From: Pseudovibrio japonicus
GTDB lineage: Bacteria; Pseudomonadota; Alphaproteobacteria; Rhizobiales; Stappiaceae
Assembly: GCF_014651595.1 (NCBI RefSeq)
Contig: NZ_BMXE01000002.1
Span: 682,001 to 746,000, forward strand
DNA: 64,000 nt
Direction of reading: 5' to 3'
Below the pieces are notes generated by a model. It was given only the letters and a program-made list of their open reading frames with translations, ran no database searches and was not told the DNA's origin. Numbering within the stretch: position 1 is the first letter of the stretch; each line of letters starts with the position of its first letter. Below, in pieces: positions 8,359-17,113 of this stretch. The translations under genes and the position numbers were made by a program.

Positions 8359-9612
8359 ATGACAAAGGCACAAGGTACGCACCCAGGGCCCTGGCTTTCA
8401 GCTGGGCGCACTGCGGCTTTCGGGGCATTGCTGGTTACGATTGGTCCGCTCTCCATGGCGCTCTATACGCCAGCTTTGCCGACCCTGACGGATGTGTTTC
8501 AGACAACAAGTGCTGTCGCCAAGCTTACTCTGACGGTGTATTTCGCCGGTTTCACGGTGGCGCAGCTGATCTGCGGGCCGCTTTCCGATGCCTACGGGCG
8601 TCGGCCCATTATTCTCGGTTTCTTCAGTCTCTATCTGGTCGGCAGTCTGATGGCCTGGTTTGCGCCAAATATCGAGACGCTGCTGCTCAGCCGACTGATA
8701 CAGGGAATTGGTGCATCCAGCGGTGTTGCTGTGGCGCGGGCGATCGTGCGGGACCAGTTTTCTGGCGAGGCTGGGGCGCGGATCATGAATCTACTTGCTT
8801 TGATGCTGGGGATTGCGCCTGCTTTTTCTCCGACGATTGGTGCTTTGGTACTTGGGGCCTTCGGGTTGCAGGCGGTTTTTCTTCTGATGGTGGTCTACGC
8901 GGCTTGCATTCTGGTGCTCACGCTGACTGTTTTGCCGGAGACAAATCTTTATCGGGATGCCAAGCTCATTCAGCCCCGGTACATTCTTTCCTCCTACTGG
9001 ACGCTTCTGAAATCGTTTGAGTTTTTGCGACCCTCTTTAATCCTCGGGCTCACTATCGGTGTCATCTATACGATGTCTACGATTTTGCCGTTTGTCCTCA
9101 TTGACCAGCTGGGCCTTTCGCCCTTGCAGTTTGGTCTGGGCATGCTGCTTCAGTCGGGCTCGTTCTTTGCCGGTGCGTTGGCGACCCGCTTTCTTTTGAT
9201 CAAGTTCACCACCAAAGTCCTGCTTAACCCTGCGCTATTCCTATGCGGCCTTGGTGGGCTGGCTTTGTTTGGTGTTACACACTTTGGGCAGCTGAGTTTT
9301 GTTGGCATCATGATTCCGGTTGGTCTCTTCGCCTTTGGCGCGGCGATGGCCATGCCTGCACTTTCGATGCAGGGGCTGGATCCGTTCCCCGGGATTGCCG
9401 GGTCTGCTTCTGCCTTGATGGGCTTTATGCAGATGGCCTGCGGTTTCCTTGGCAGTCTGGTTGCTGCGGTTATTGTGCCTGATCCGGTGGTTGCACTTGG
9501 CGTGGTCATGCCGGGCATGGCTTTGGGTGCGTTGTTCCTCCATCTGCTGCCGTTCAAGAAGCGGGCGATGGAAGACGAGGCCGTCACACACTCTGGTAAG
9601 CCGCCCAGATAA
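8359..9612 (+). CDS. Bcr/CflA-type MFS drug efflux transporter
   Basis: Proton-driven inner-membrane exporter, 417 residues and about 12 membrane segments. The MFS signature after TM2 is LSDAYGRRPIILGF; TM1 carries SMALYTPALPTL, which is typical of the Bcr/CflA branch, as are LIQGIGASSGVAVARAIVRD and MLGIAPAFSPTIG in TM4-TM5. The frame also opens with TTG at 8341; ATG at 8359 is preferred. It follows the AraC gene by 153 bases on the same strand, so regulation by that protein is possible but not shown. Substrate unknown. Confidence 0.9.
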   Translation: MTKAQGTHPGPWLSAGRTAAFGALLVTIGPLSMALYTPALPTLTDVFQTTSAVAKLTLTVYFAGFTVAQLICGPLSDAYGRRPIILGFFSLYLVGSLMAWFAPNIETLLLSRLIQGIGASSGVAVARAIVRDQFSGEAGARIMNLLALMLGIAPAFSPTIGALVLGAFGLQAVFLLMVVYAACILVLTLTVLPETNLYRDAKLIQPRYILSSYWTLLKSFEFLRPSLILGLTIGVIYTMSTILPFVLIDQLGLSPLQFGLGMLLQSGSFFAGALATRFLLIKFTTKVLLNPALFLCGLGGLALFGVTHFGQLSFVGIMIPVGLFAFGAAMAMPALSMQGLDPFPGIAGSASALMGFMQMACGFLGSLVAAVIVPDPVVALGVVMPGMALGALFLHLLPFKKRAMEDEAVTHSGKPPR

Positions 9613-9731
9613 AGGCGTCTTGCAGTAAATTGGGCGCACACGGTGGAGCTCGTCGAAAAGATCACCTGATTTTGCTGGAATCCTCGGCGTTGGGCGGCTA
9701 TGAGGGTCCTGAAATTGGGAGGGAACCCCTT

Positions 9732-10553
9732 ATGGCAGAGTTTGATCGTGGATTGCTGGAGAGTTCTCAGCGTCCGCTCGTCATGGGCATCTTGAATGTA
9801 ACTCCGGATAGCTTCTCCGATGGCGGCCAGTTTGATGCGCCTGCGGTGGCTTTGGCGTATGCGAAAGAGATGATCGCGGAAGGTGCGGACATCATCGATG
9901 TCGGTGGTGAAAGCACGCGGCCCGGAGCTACCTTTGTTGAAGAGCAGGATGAGTTGGATCGGGTACTGCCAGTTCTCGAGCTGATCAAGGACCTGCCAGC
10001 CCTGATCTCCATTGATACCTATAAGGCAAAGGTTGCTGAAGCGGCCTGTAAGATCGGTGCGCACATCGTGAATGATGTCTGGGGCTTGCAGAAAGACCCT
10101 GAGATGGCGGGTGTCGTGGCAGATGCGGGTGTGCCAGTGATCATGATGCACAACCGTACCGAGGTTGATGCTACGCTTGATATCCTTGAGGATATCGACC
10201 GTTACTTCGAGAAGTCTTTGAAGCTGGCATCAGATGCGGGCATTCCGGAGGAGCTTCAGATTCTTGATCCAGGGTTCGGATTCGGCAAGACGCTAGAGCA
10301 GAACTATCAGATTCTGAAGAGGTTTTCTGATCTTCATAAATATGGACGCCCCATTCTTGCAGGCGCTTCTCGAAAGCGGATGGTTGGACATATATTGAAT
10401 AATGAAGCATCAGAGCGTATGGCTGGGTCGCTTGCAATTCACATGCTTGCTCTGCAAAGTGGAGCGCAGATACTGCGAGTGCATGATGTAAAGCCGCACG
10501 TGGATGCGGTACGGATCTTCCAGGCGATGAAAGAACTAGGCAGCAGCCAATAA
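9732..10553 (+). CDS. folP: Dihydropteroate synthase
   Basis: Condenses p-aminobenzoate with 6-hydroxymethyl-dihydropterin diphosphate in folate synthesis; target of sulfonamides. 273 residues. Motifs are VMGILNVTPDSFSDGG, DIIDVGGESTRPGA, NDVWGL, VIMMHNR, DPGFGFGKTLEQNY and AGASRKRM. The frame extends upstream to 9630, but ATG 9732 has GGGAGG at a proper distance and gives the normal family length. The stop overlaps the folK start by one base (TAATG), so the two are translationally coupled. Confidence 0.96.
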   Translation: MAEFDRGLLESSQRPLVMGILNVTPDSFSDGGQFDAPAVALAYAKEMIAEGADIIDVGGESTRPGATFVEEQDELDRVLPVLELIKDLPALISIDTYKAKVAEAACKIGAHIVNDVWGLQKDPEMAGVVADAGVPVIMMHNRTEVDATLDILEDIDRYFEKSLKLASDAGIPEELQILDPGFGFGKTLEQNYQILKRFSDLHKYGRPILAGASRKRMVGHILNNEASERMAGSLAIHMLALQSGAQILRVHDVKPHVDAVRIFQAMKELGSSQ

Positions 10554-11044
10554 TGACACAAGAAAAAATCGTTGCAGCTCTTGGTTTGGGCTCCAATCTT
10601 GGCGATACCAAAGCAAACATCGACAATGCGGTCGCGGCCTTGAATGCTGTCGAGGGCATAACCGTTCTCCAGAAATCATCTGATTACCGGACTCCGCCAT
10701 GGGGGCCTGTGCCGCAGGATGATTATCGCAACTGCTGCATTACTGTAGAGACGGTGCTTTCTCCGCGTGCGCTTTTGAATGCGGGTCTTGATGTGGAGCA
10801 ACATCTTGGCCGTGTGCGCGATGTGCGCTGGGGCCCCCGAACGATTGATATCGACCTTCTCATTTATGATCATGAGAGCGTTGCTGAAGAGGGGCTTCAG
10901 GTGCCGCATCCCCGTATGGGGGAGCGAGCGTTTGTGCTGATCCCACTCACGGAGATTTGGCCGGATGCGCCGTTGCTTGATGGGCGCACAGCGGAAGAAG
11001 CGCTGGAGACTTGCCCAGAAAAAGAAGGCATCTACAAGCTGTAG
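10553..11044 (+). CDS. folK: 6-Hydroxymethyl-7,8-dihydropterin pyrophosphokinase
   Basis: Makes the pterin diphosphate substrate used by FolP, encoded directly upstream with a one-base overlap. 163 residues with the HPPK motifs LGLGSNLGDT, WGPRTIDIDLLIYD and PHPRMGERAFVLIPL. No folB lies between or after the pair, unlike many alphaproteobacteria with folP-folB-folK. The last codons overlap a terminator that works on the opposite strand. Confidence 0.95.
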   Translation: MTQEKIVAALGLGSNLGDTKANIDNAVAALNAVEGITVLQKSSDYRTPPWGPVPQDDYRNCCITVETVLSPRALLNAGLDVEQHLGRVRDVRWGPRTIDIDLLIYDHESVAEEGLQVPHPRMGERAFVLIPLTEIWPDAPLLDGRTAEEALETCPEKEGIYKL

Positions 11045-11049
11045 ATGCC
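11019..11049 (-). terminator. Terminator of the cytochrome b561 gene inside the folK 3' end
   Basis: A perfect 9-bp stem (GGCATCTAC 11027-11035, GTAGATGCC 11041-11049). On the minus strand it is followed by TTCTTTTT (11026-11019), giving a classic terminator for the b561 gene that ends at 11060. It overlaps the folK stop codon. Confidence 0.8.
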
Positions 11050-11059
11050 TTGTTGCTTG

Positions 11060-11581
11060 TCAGGTGGTTTTCATCCTGGCGACCAGATTGTCTTTCAGAA
11101 CAAACTGATGATAGAGCGCTGCGATGACATGCAGCGCAACAGAGGCGAGCAGCACAGGCGCGGCGAGCCCGTGGATTGCTGCAGGCGCAATGGTGATGTT
11201 TTCTGGCCACGCCTGCCAATTGCCTGCGATTGCAAGTTCCATTAGTCCTGCAAATAAAGACATGCTCATGCCGGAGATCACCAGTGCCAATGGTGCGAGG
11301 TAAAGCAGCAGGTGAACCAGTTTTGAGAGGTTGATCATTACAACGCCCCAATCCGGGTCCGGCTGTGGCCGCGCATGTTTGAATAGCAGGACGATGCGAT
11401 AAATCAGGAAGAGCCCTGTGAGGCCTCCCAGACCTGCATGAGCCATGAAGATATTGAGTTTGTCAGGTGAGATTGCAGTTCCTGCGAGGACTTTTCCCAA
11501 AATGAAAACGGCAATTATGGTGACGGCAAAGAGCCAATGTAGGATAATTGTCGGGCGGCTATACTTGTGTGGCGATGACAT
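11060..11581 (-). CDS. Cytochrome b561 family membrane protein
   Basis: Four-helix di-heme b-type cytochrome of the inner membrane that takes part in electron transfer (CybB type). 173 residues. Conserved histidines are in place: ILHWLFAV in helix 1, AHAGLGGLTGLFLIYRIVLLFKHARP for helix 2, LSKLVHLLLYLAPLALVISG in helix 3, and LHVIAALYHQFVLKD in helix 4. It is divergent from a MarR-type gene, with a 12-bp palindrome between them. Physiological partner unknown. Confidence 0.92.
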   Translation of the reverse strand: MSSPHKYSRPTIILHWLFAVTIIAVFILGKVLAGTAISPDKLNIFMAHAGLGGLTGLFLIYRIVLLFKHARPQPDPDWGVVMINLSKLVHLLLYLAPLALVISGMSMSLFAGLMELAIAGNWQAWPENITIAPAAIHGLAAPVLLASVALHVIAALYHQFVLKDNLVARMKTT

Positions 11582-11619
11582 AGGATTGACCTCTGATGAC
11601 CGGAATAAAATGATTTTAG

Positions 11620-11631
11620 TTTACATGTAAA
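11620..11631. promoter_or_regulatory. Palindrome TTTACATGTAAA, candidate MarR operator
   Basis: A perfect 12-bp palindrome 39 bases upstream of the b561 start and 45 bases upstream of the MarR start. Size and position suit a MarR-family site controlling both genes. Confidence 0.55.
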
Positions 11632-11675
11632 TTAGATGTCAATAATATAATGAACTCTAATAATTCAGGAATGCG

Positions 11676-12119
11676 ATGACAACACTCCCATACCCACGCT
11701 CGATGGGCCGATTGCTCACCATGCTGTCTGAAGCTGCTTGCGGTTTGGCAGAGGATTATTTGCGGCCCTATGAGATTTCTCTGGCGCAGTGGGTTGTACT
11801 TTCGGCGTTGTGGCGCCGCGACGGGCTAAGCGTTTCTGAGCTTTCGGAGTATTCGGGTAAGAAAACTGCCGCGCTCTCACGCTTACTGGACCGGTTGGAG
11901 GACAAGGAGCTGGTTCGCCGTGCAGCGGTTGAGGATGACAAGCGGTCGGTGAAGATCCACCTTACGGAGAAGGGGCAGGGACTGTCTCATCTGGCTGACA
12001 TGTACAAGCACGTGAATGGGGTTTTGCTTGCAGATTTGTCCGAAACAGAGCAGGAACAGCTGTTTCCGATGCTGGAGCGGATGCTTGACAGCGTTGAGGG
12101 AAAATCCAAAAAACGCTGA
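11676..12119 (+). CDS. MarR-family transcriptional regulator
   Basis: 147-residue winged-helix repressor or activator. The central helix-turn-helix and wing are visible: LSVSELSEYSGKKTAALSRLLDRLEDKELVRR followed by DDKRSVKIHLTEKG. The N-terminal helix includes YEISLAQWVVLSAL. It is divergent from cytochrome b561, its probable target. The downstream P-type ATPase has its own MerR-type promoter, so a role of this MarR there is less likely. Ligand unknown. Confidence 0.92.
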   Translation: MTTLPYPRSMGRLLTMLSEAACGLAEDYLRPYEISLAQWVVLSALWRRDGLSVSELSEYSGKKTAALSRLLDRLEDKELVRRAAVEDDKRSVKIHLTEKGQGLSHLADMYKHVNGVLLADLSETEQEQLFPMLERMLDSVEGKSKKR

Positions 12120-12200
12120 TATCTAAATAAGATACTCGCATTCTCGTCAAAACAGCCGGTACCTCCGCAAAGAAAATTCATAGGAATTGCATTTTAGCTC

Positions 12201-12231
12201 TTGAAGCTATAGCGACTGGAGGTCTTATCTT
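12201..12231 (+). promoter_or_regulatory. MerR-family (ZntR/CadR/PbrR type) metal-responsive promoter
   Basis: A -35 like TTGAAG (12201-12206) and a -10 like TATCTT (12226-12231) are separated by an unusually long 19-bp spacer that holds the dyad CTATAGCGACTGGAG. This is the architecture of promoters untwisted by MerR-family metal sensors. It lies 33 bases before the P-type ATPase start. Confidence 0.75.
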
Positions 12232-12264
12232 GTCATGCAATGAAGAAATTGCATGGAGCGGATT

Positions 12265-14691
12265 ATGTCCAATGCGGAAGAGCGAGGTCAAAAAGATTTT
12301 CGCGATGAGATAGACGAGTCTACCAACGAAAGCTGCTGTTCCAACACGGCTGGGGAAACTGGCAAGGCTACAGGGGATTGCTGCTCAGTAAGCCCTGAGA
12401 CATCTGGGGATGATTGCTGTGGCTCTGCGAAACCGCATGAACACGCACACGAACACTCTCATACGCACACGGGGTGTGGCTGTTCCAGCGAGAGTGAAGT
12501 GGCGATTCCGGATGTGACCAACTGGAAGGGCGCCCGCTCGTTCCGTGTTGAAGGCCTGTGCTGTGCTGAAGAGATGAGCATTCTGCGCCGTGTTGTTGGC
12601 CCTGTTGTTGGTGATCCTGAGTATCTTGCCTTTGACGTGCTGAACGGGAAGATGATTGTTTCTCCTGTTGCCCGTGATGTTGCTGATGATCTGATCGTTA
12701 AGGCTGTGAACACGACAGGCATGAAAGCCGCCCTGTTTATTGAGCAGGAAGCAGCAGACGCACGGGCCAAGCAGCATCGTCGTCTTGGCACGTTTACGAT
12801 TGCCAGTGGTTTGTTCTGGGCAGCTGCGCTTACGCTTCAGGTGGTTCTGTTTTTTTCCAGTACGCATTCTACAAATGTGTTCAGCGTGTTTCAGGCTGTT
12901 CCATCAGGGCCGGTTGAAGTTTTGTATATGCTTGCCATCGTGGCTGGCCTGCGGTTGGTGGCGCCCAAGGGATGGTATGCGCTGAAGACCTTGCGGCCTG
13001 ACATGAACCTGCTGATGCTGGTTGCGGTTGCTGGTGCGATTGGAATTGGTGAGTGGTTTGAGGGTGCTACGGTTGCCTTCCTGTTTTCTCTTTCGCTCTA
13101 CCTGGAAAGCTGGAGTGTTGGGCGCGCCCGCAAAGCTGTTGCAGCGCTTATGGACATTGCACCAACCGTTGTGCGTTTGCTCAAACCCGATGGCAGTGAT
13201 GAAGAAGTTTCCGTGAACAGTGTAAAACCGGGCGCGGTCTTTATTGTCCGTGGCGGTGACCGTATTCCACTAGATGGCGTCGTGCTCAAAGGCGTTGGCA
13301 GTGTCGATCAGGCGCCTATCACAGGTGAAAGTATGCCTGTGATGAAAGAGGCTGGCGATGGTGTTTATGCAGGCACCATCAATGGCGAGGGCAGCTTTGA
13401 GGTAGAGGCCACCAAGGGGGCTGACGACACCATGCTTGCCCGCATCATTCGCATGGTGAGCGAAGCGCAGGCGCGGCGGGCGGCTGCTGAACAGTGGGTT
13501 GAAAAGTTTGCCCGTGTTTATACGCCATCGGTGATGGTTCTGGCGATCTTGTTGGCGGTTGTTCCTCCGCTGGTGTTTGGTGCGGCTTGGATGGACTGGT
13601 TCTATCGTGCGCTTGTTCTGCTGGTTATTGCGTGCCCGTGTGCGCTGGTGATTTCTACGCCTGTCTCCATCGTAGCTGGTTTGACCTCTGCGGCGCGAAA
13701 TGGTGTGTTGATTAAGGGTGGTGTTTTCCTTGAGCTGCCTGCTCGCTTGAAAGCGCTGGCCTTTGATAAGACCGGGACCATCACGAACGGTTTGCCGACT
13801 GTAACGGACGTCTATCCATTGTCTGGTCACAGCGTTGAAGACCTTCTCAGGCGCGCAGCGTCTTTGGAGGCGCGTAGTTCTCACCCACTGGCTGAAGCTA
13901 TTCTGACACGTGCAAAAGAAGACAGTGTTGAGTATCAACCAGCTGAGAACGTTGAGTTGCTGCCGGGGCGTGGTCTCTCTGGTCTGCGCAATGGCAAGAG
14001 TTACTGGCTGGGTTCTCGCCGGTTCCTGAACGAGAAAGACTTCGATATTGGCGAAGCCGATGCCAAGGCGCGTGAGCTGGAAGCAGAGGGTAAGACCGTC
14101 GTTGCGGTTGGCACGAATGCGCATGTCTGCGGCCTGATTGCGCTGGCTGATACGGTTCGTGATACGGCTGAAGAGTTGGTCTCTCAGTTGCACAACGCTG
14201 GTGTTGAGAGGCTGGTTATGCTGACCGGTGACAATAAGGCGACTGCCGAGCGCGTTGCGGCATCCGTTGGCATTGATGAGGTGCGTGCTGAGCTGCTGCC
14301 GGAAGACAAGGTTCTGGCGGTTGAGCAGCTGGCTCATGAGTATGAGACAGTCGCGATGATTGGTGACGGGGTGAACGATGCACCTGCAATGGCACGGGCC
14401 AGCTTTGGTGTTGCTATGGGTGCTATCGGGTCAGATGCGGCCATTGAAACTGCCGATATCGCCTTGATGAAGGATGATCTGTCTCGGTTGCCATGGCTTA
14501 TTCAGCATTCAAAACGGACGCTCAAGATTATTCATCAGAACATCGCATTTGCGTTTATCGTGAAGGGTATTTTGGTGGTGCTGACCGCGATTGGCTTTGC
14601 CAGCCTTTGGGCGGCGATCCTAGGAGATGTTGGGGCGACGCTGATTGTAGTGACCAACGCGCTGAGATTGCTGAAGGATCGCGGGGAATAA
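12265..14691 (+). CDS. zntA: Zn2+/Cd2+/Pb2+-exporting P1B-type ATPase
   Basis: Pumps divalent soft metals out of the cytoplasm. 808 residues. The N-terminus is Cys/His-rich (repeated CC pairs at about 24, 39 and 51, then an HEHAHEHSHTHTG run), followed by a metal-binding-like fold whose usual CxxC is replaced by CCAEE (Cys99-Cys100, Glu103), the CCxxE form known from zinc ATPases. Then come TGES, the membrane CPC motif (near Cys457), phosphorylated DKTGT (Asp501), SSHPLAEA and GDGVNDAPAMARA. ATG 12265 has GGAG upstream; ATG 12253 also exists. Expressed from the MerR-type promoter just upstream. Confidence 0.92.
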   Translation: MSNAEERGQKDFRDEIDESTNESCCSNTAGETGKATGDCCSVSPETSGDDCCGSAKPHEHAHEHSHTHTGCGCSSESEVAIPDVTNWKGARSFRVEGLCCAEEMSILRRVVGPVVGDPEYLAFDVLNGKMIVSPVARDVADDLIVKAVNTTGMKAALFIEQEAADARAKQHRRLGTFTIASGLFWAAALTLQVVLFFSSTHSTNVFSVFQAVPSGPVEVLYMLAIVAGLRLVAPKGWYALKTLRPDMNLLMLVAVAGAIGIGEWFEGATVAFLFSLSLYLESWSVGRARKAVAALMDIAPTVVRLLKPDGSDEEVSVNSVKPGAVFIVRGGDRIPLDGVVLKGVGSVDQAPITGESMPVMKEAGDGVYAGTINGEGSFEVEATKGADDTMLARIIRMVSEAQARRAAAEQWVEKFARVYTPSVMVLAILLAVVPPLVFGAAWMDWFYRALVLLVIACPCALVISTPVSIVAGLTSAARNGVLIKGGVFLELPARLKALAFDKTGTITNGLPTVTDVYPLSGHSVEDLLRRAASLEARSSHPLAEAILTRAKEDSVEYQPAENVELLPGRGLSGLRNGKSYWLGSRRFLNEKDFDIGEADAKARELEAEGKTVVAVGTNAHVCGLIALADTVRDTAEELVSQLHNAGVERLVMLTGDNKATAERVAASVGIDEVRAELLPEDKVLAVEQLAHEYETVAMIGDGVNDAPAMARASFGVAMGAIGSDAAIETADIALMKDDLSRLPWLIQHSKRTLKIIHQNIAFAFIVKGILVVLTAIGFASLWAAILGDVGATLIVVTNALRLLKDRGE

Positions 14692-14698
14692 CAAAAGG

Positions 14699-14726
14699 AA
14701 AAGCCGAGGTTTCCGCCTCGGCTTTT
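14699..14726 (+). terminator. Rho-independent terminator of the P-type ATPase gene
   Basis: GCCGAGG/CCTCGGC stem (14703-14709, 14716-14722) with a 6-base loop, extended by an A-run before and TTTT after. Confidence 0.85.
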
Positions 14727-14762
14727 GGATTCTGATCTTACGTGGAGCGCTTGTGATAGGCT

Positions 14763-15302
14763 TCAGGATGCTGGGGTCCGGGGTGGTTGTTTGTCGATGT
14801 ACCAGCCGCCCGACGCACTTCCGGCGATGAGCCAGTAGACGAAACCGGCGATGAACCCTGCTGAGGCTGCAACTGTTGAGCCGGGGCGCAGGCCTTCAGA
14901 GGGCGGTGTTGGCGTTGCTGGAACAGAATATGTGAGGATGCTGCCTGCTTCGTTTGATGTGTAGAACAGGTCGGCAGGAAGGGCTCCTCCGACGCCCCAC
15001 AGAACCAGCGCAATGATGCCACCTGCGGAGACATGGTAGACAACGCCGCGCCATCTCATCAGCTCTGCAAAGCCGATTGCGAAACCGCTTGGGATGAGTG
15101 AGAGCGCGCCAATGATGCTTGCGGAGATGATGGTGCTCCACGTGATTGCTATCAGCTGAATGATGTCAGTCTCCGGCCCGCTTTGTACGCTCAGAGTTCT
15201 GACAAAGCCCCACGACAAGAACAGGCCCGCAGCAATGATCGCGAGTGAGAAACCAAGAGCAATTCTGAGCAACTGGATGAAGAGCTTGGTTCCGTCGATC
15301 AT
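14763..15302 (-). CDS. Hypothetical membrane protein
   Basis: I do not recognise the family. 179 residues with four predicted membrane segments (about residues 5-33, 46-75, 85-105 and 135-155), short loops and a polar C-terminus. It starts 11 bases after the YdjM-like gene ends and shares its strand, so the two are probably co-transcribed and may act together in the inner membrane. Confidence 0.7.
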   Translation of the reverse strand: MIDGTKLFIQLLRIALGFSLAIIAAGLFLSWGFVRTLSVQSGPETDIIQLIAITWSTIISASIIGALSLIPSGFAIGFAELMRWRGVVYHVSAGGIIALVLWGVGGALPADLFYTSNEAGSILTYSVPATPTPPSEGLRPGSTVAASAGFIAGFVYWLIAGSASGGWYIDKQPPRTPAS

Positions 15303-15313
15303 TATTCAGTCCT

Positions 15314-15814
15314 TTATGTCTGCCTTTGGCGCGTCCGTGCATGGTTTGCCAAGAATGTACCAAGAGCTATTGAGCAGATGGCAATCTCAATTGCAAATGT
15401 CCAGTGCAGCACGAAGCTCCAGATGTAATTCTCGTAGATAGCTGGGATCTGTACCAGTTCAACTTTTAGGTTTGAGAATGGTGCAAGCCAGAGGACAGGC
15501 GCAGCAACGCTATCAAGGACCATATGGACCAAGCTACCAATGCTGAGGCCAGCGAACGCGAGAGCAATACGGGGCCTGAGACGGAACAGAAGCAGCGAGA
15601 TAACAAGGAGTATGAGCCACGTGATTGGCCAGTGAGATGGGTAGTACCTGTGATGGGTGCTTTGATTATCAACAAGATAGAAGTAGAGCAGGTCCGCGTC
15701 AGGTAGGATACCGCCGATTGATGTCCATACAACGAGTTGCTTGGTTTTTAGTCCAGATAATCTGGTTGCGGCCTTTCCGAACAGATAGCCAGCAGGCAGG
15801 TGAGCAATAAACAT
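15314..15814 (-). CDS. YdjM-family membrane-bound metal-dependent hydrolase
   Basis: 166 residues with about four membrane helices. It carries the family motifs AHLPAGYLFGKA at the N-terminus, GGILPDADLLYF, HHRYYPSHWP and VHMVLDSVAAPVLWLAPFS; His and Asp in these blocks are the presumed metal ligands. Members are integral membrane proteins of unknown substrate, some under LexA control. Upstream is the SABATH methyltransferase gene on the same strand; downstream is a hypothetical membrane protein. Confidence 0.82.
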   Translation of the reverse strand: MFIAHLPAGYLFGKAATRLSGLKTKQLVVWTSIGGILPDADLLYFYLVDNQSTHHRYYPSHWPITWLILLVISLLLFRLRPRIALAFAGLSIGSLVHMVLDSVAAPVLWLAPFSNLKVELVQIPAIYENYIWSFVLHWTFAIEIAICSIALGTFLANHARTRQRQT

Positions 15815-15920
15815 ACTTAAAACCTATGCGATATGGAAACGCCGCATAGCTTCAGTCGCAACTAAGGCGAGAGTTTGCGTTGTCTCAGTAATTTCTGGAA
15901 ACTGAACAAGAAAAGCCTTC

Positions 15921-17039
15921 CTAGTTTCTCTCCGTTCTCGTCAACAGCATTGCGACGCTGATGAAGTGGAACTGATAGAGGTGAGGTGCTTCGCGGATGA
16001 GGTCTTCGGCGCGGGTGTAGATGCTGTCAAGGAGAGAGGCGGTGTTCGGCGTGTCTACCAGAGCATGTTGTAGAGCGGTTTCGGAGAAGGCTCTGAAGAA
16101 GTTGACCAGTTGCTTGGCGTAGGCAGCAGCATCGTAGTCTTGTTTGAACTGCTCAACGAAGGGAATGGGGACTTCGTAGCATTCTGTTTTGTCTAAGGTA
16201 AAGAGATTGGACAGGACGCCACTGTCTGGTTTTACCGGTTCCATAAGTTCATCGAGATTACGTAGGTAGACTGGATGGATGTAGCGTTCGTAGGCATCCT
16301 GTGAAACTTCGCGTGTCTCGACATGGTCTCTCAAGGCATTATCAAGAGCATCAATGGTCCCGTCTGCGGTTGAGACCTGGTCATTCCGCGCAAATTGCTG
16401 AAGCAGGAGCTTGCCCCCTGTCACGAGTTCATTTGCCCGAACCTCAAGGAAGTTTTTCAGATCTCGCTGTGCTTGCTCCTCAAAGATCTTCTTTTCGTGC
16501 GCCGCGATTGTACTGCGTGTTGCCTGGCCACTGGGGCCGTTTGGCAAAATGCAACCGGGAAGACGGTCTATCGGAAGCTCTGAAAAGAAGCCGACGGTAT
16601 TAAAAGATGTCGCCACATGCACAGAGTTGGTTGGGAGAAGTTGGTTGTAGATTGATCCAGCAACAATGCCTCCAAAAACAGAGGGATCTGTATATGGAGA
16701 CTGCTCGCGGTTACCTATTACATGCAGCAAAGTGGTGTAATTGTTGCTTGGCAGGTCACAATGGATGGCTTCGACAGATCTTTTGGAGTGCTTGTGCGCC
16801 GCCCCGACCAGCTGGTTCATGATCTGTATGGAATTTGCACCTTCCGAACATCCAAAATCGACAAAGCGCAGGGCGCTGGTTGAAACCGGCACATCCAGAC
16901 CCGCAACTGCCTCATGCAGCCATGGATAAACATAGGCAATCGTAGCTCCTTGTGGAGCGGAGTTCTCATTATAAAATCCACCGGCTTTCATTCCAATCAC
17001 GGTTGCTTTTTTCTGGGTGGGCGTTGTCTTTTTGATCAT
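15921..17039 (-). CDS. SABATH-type SAM-dependent carboxyl methyltransferase
   Basis: Predicted to methylate a carboxyl group of a small acid with S-adenosylmethionine. 372 residues, normal for SABATH enzymes. Family landmarks run in order: MKAGGFYNENS near the N-terminus, SAM-binding VDFGCSEGANS, DLPSNNYTTLL, the SIYNQLLPTNSVHVATSFNTV segment (equivalent of the plant SFYxRLFP...SIH block), and LEVRANELVTGGKLLLQ. The open frame reaches 17141, but that ATG lies inside the rlmN terminator; ATG 17039 fits the family length. SABATH enzymes are best known in plants (salicylate, jasmonate, indole-acetate methylation); bacterial ones are few and mostly uncharacterised. Substrate unknown. Confidence 0.82.
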   Translation of the reverse strand: MIKKTTPTQKKATVIGMKAGGFYNENSAPQGATIAYVYPWLHEAVAGLDVPVSTSALRFVDFGCSEGANSIQIMNQLVGAAHKHSKRSVEAIHCDLPSNNYTTLLHVIGNREQSPYTDPSVFGGIVAGSIYNQLLPTNSVHVATSFNTVGFFSELPIDRLPGCILPNGPSGQATRSTIAAHEKKIFEEQAQRDLKNFLEVRANELVTGGKLLLQQFARNDQVSTADGTIDALDNALRDHVETREVSQDAYERYIHPVYLRNLDELMEPVKPDSGVLSNLFTLDKTECYEVPIPFVEQFKQDYDAAAYAKQLVNFFRAFSETALQHALVDTPNTASLLDSIYTRAEDLIREAPHLYQFHFISVAMLLTRTERN

Positions 17040-17113
17040 GGTGTCGAGGTCCGGTTCAACGTCTGTGCTGACGTTACGGTAACCTAACTCTCTGCACAGG
17101 AGATGAACGGCAT

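Noticed and set aside
9150-10151. 333-codon minus-strand frame across the MFS and folP genes
   Set aside because: Antisense to two well-supported genes; no family resemblance.
13270-14337. 355-codon minus-strand frame inside the P-type ATPase
   Set aside because: Shadow of conserved ATPase motifs on the other strand.
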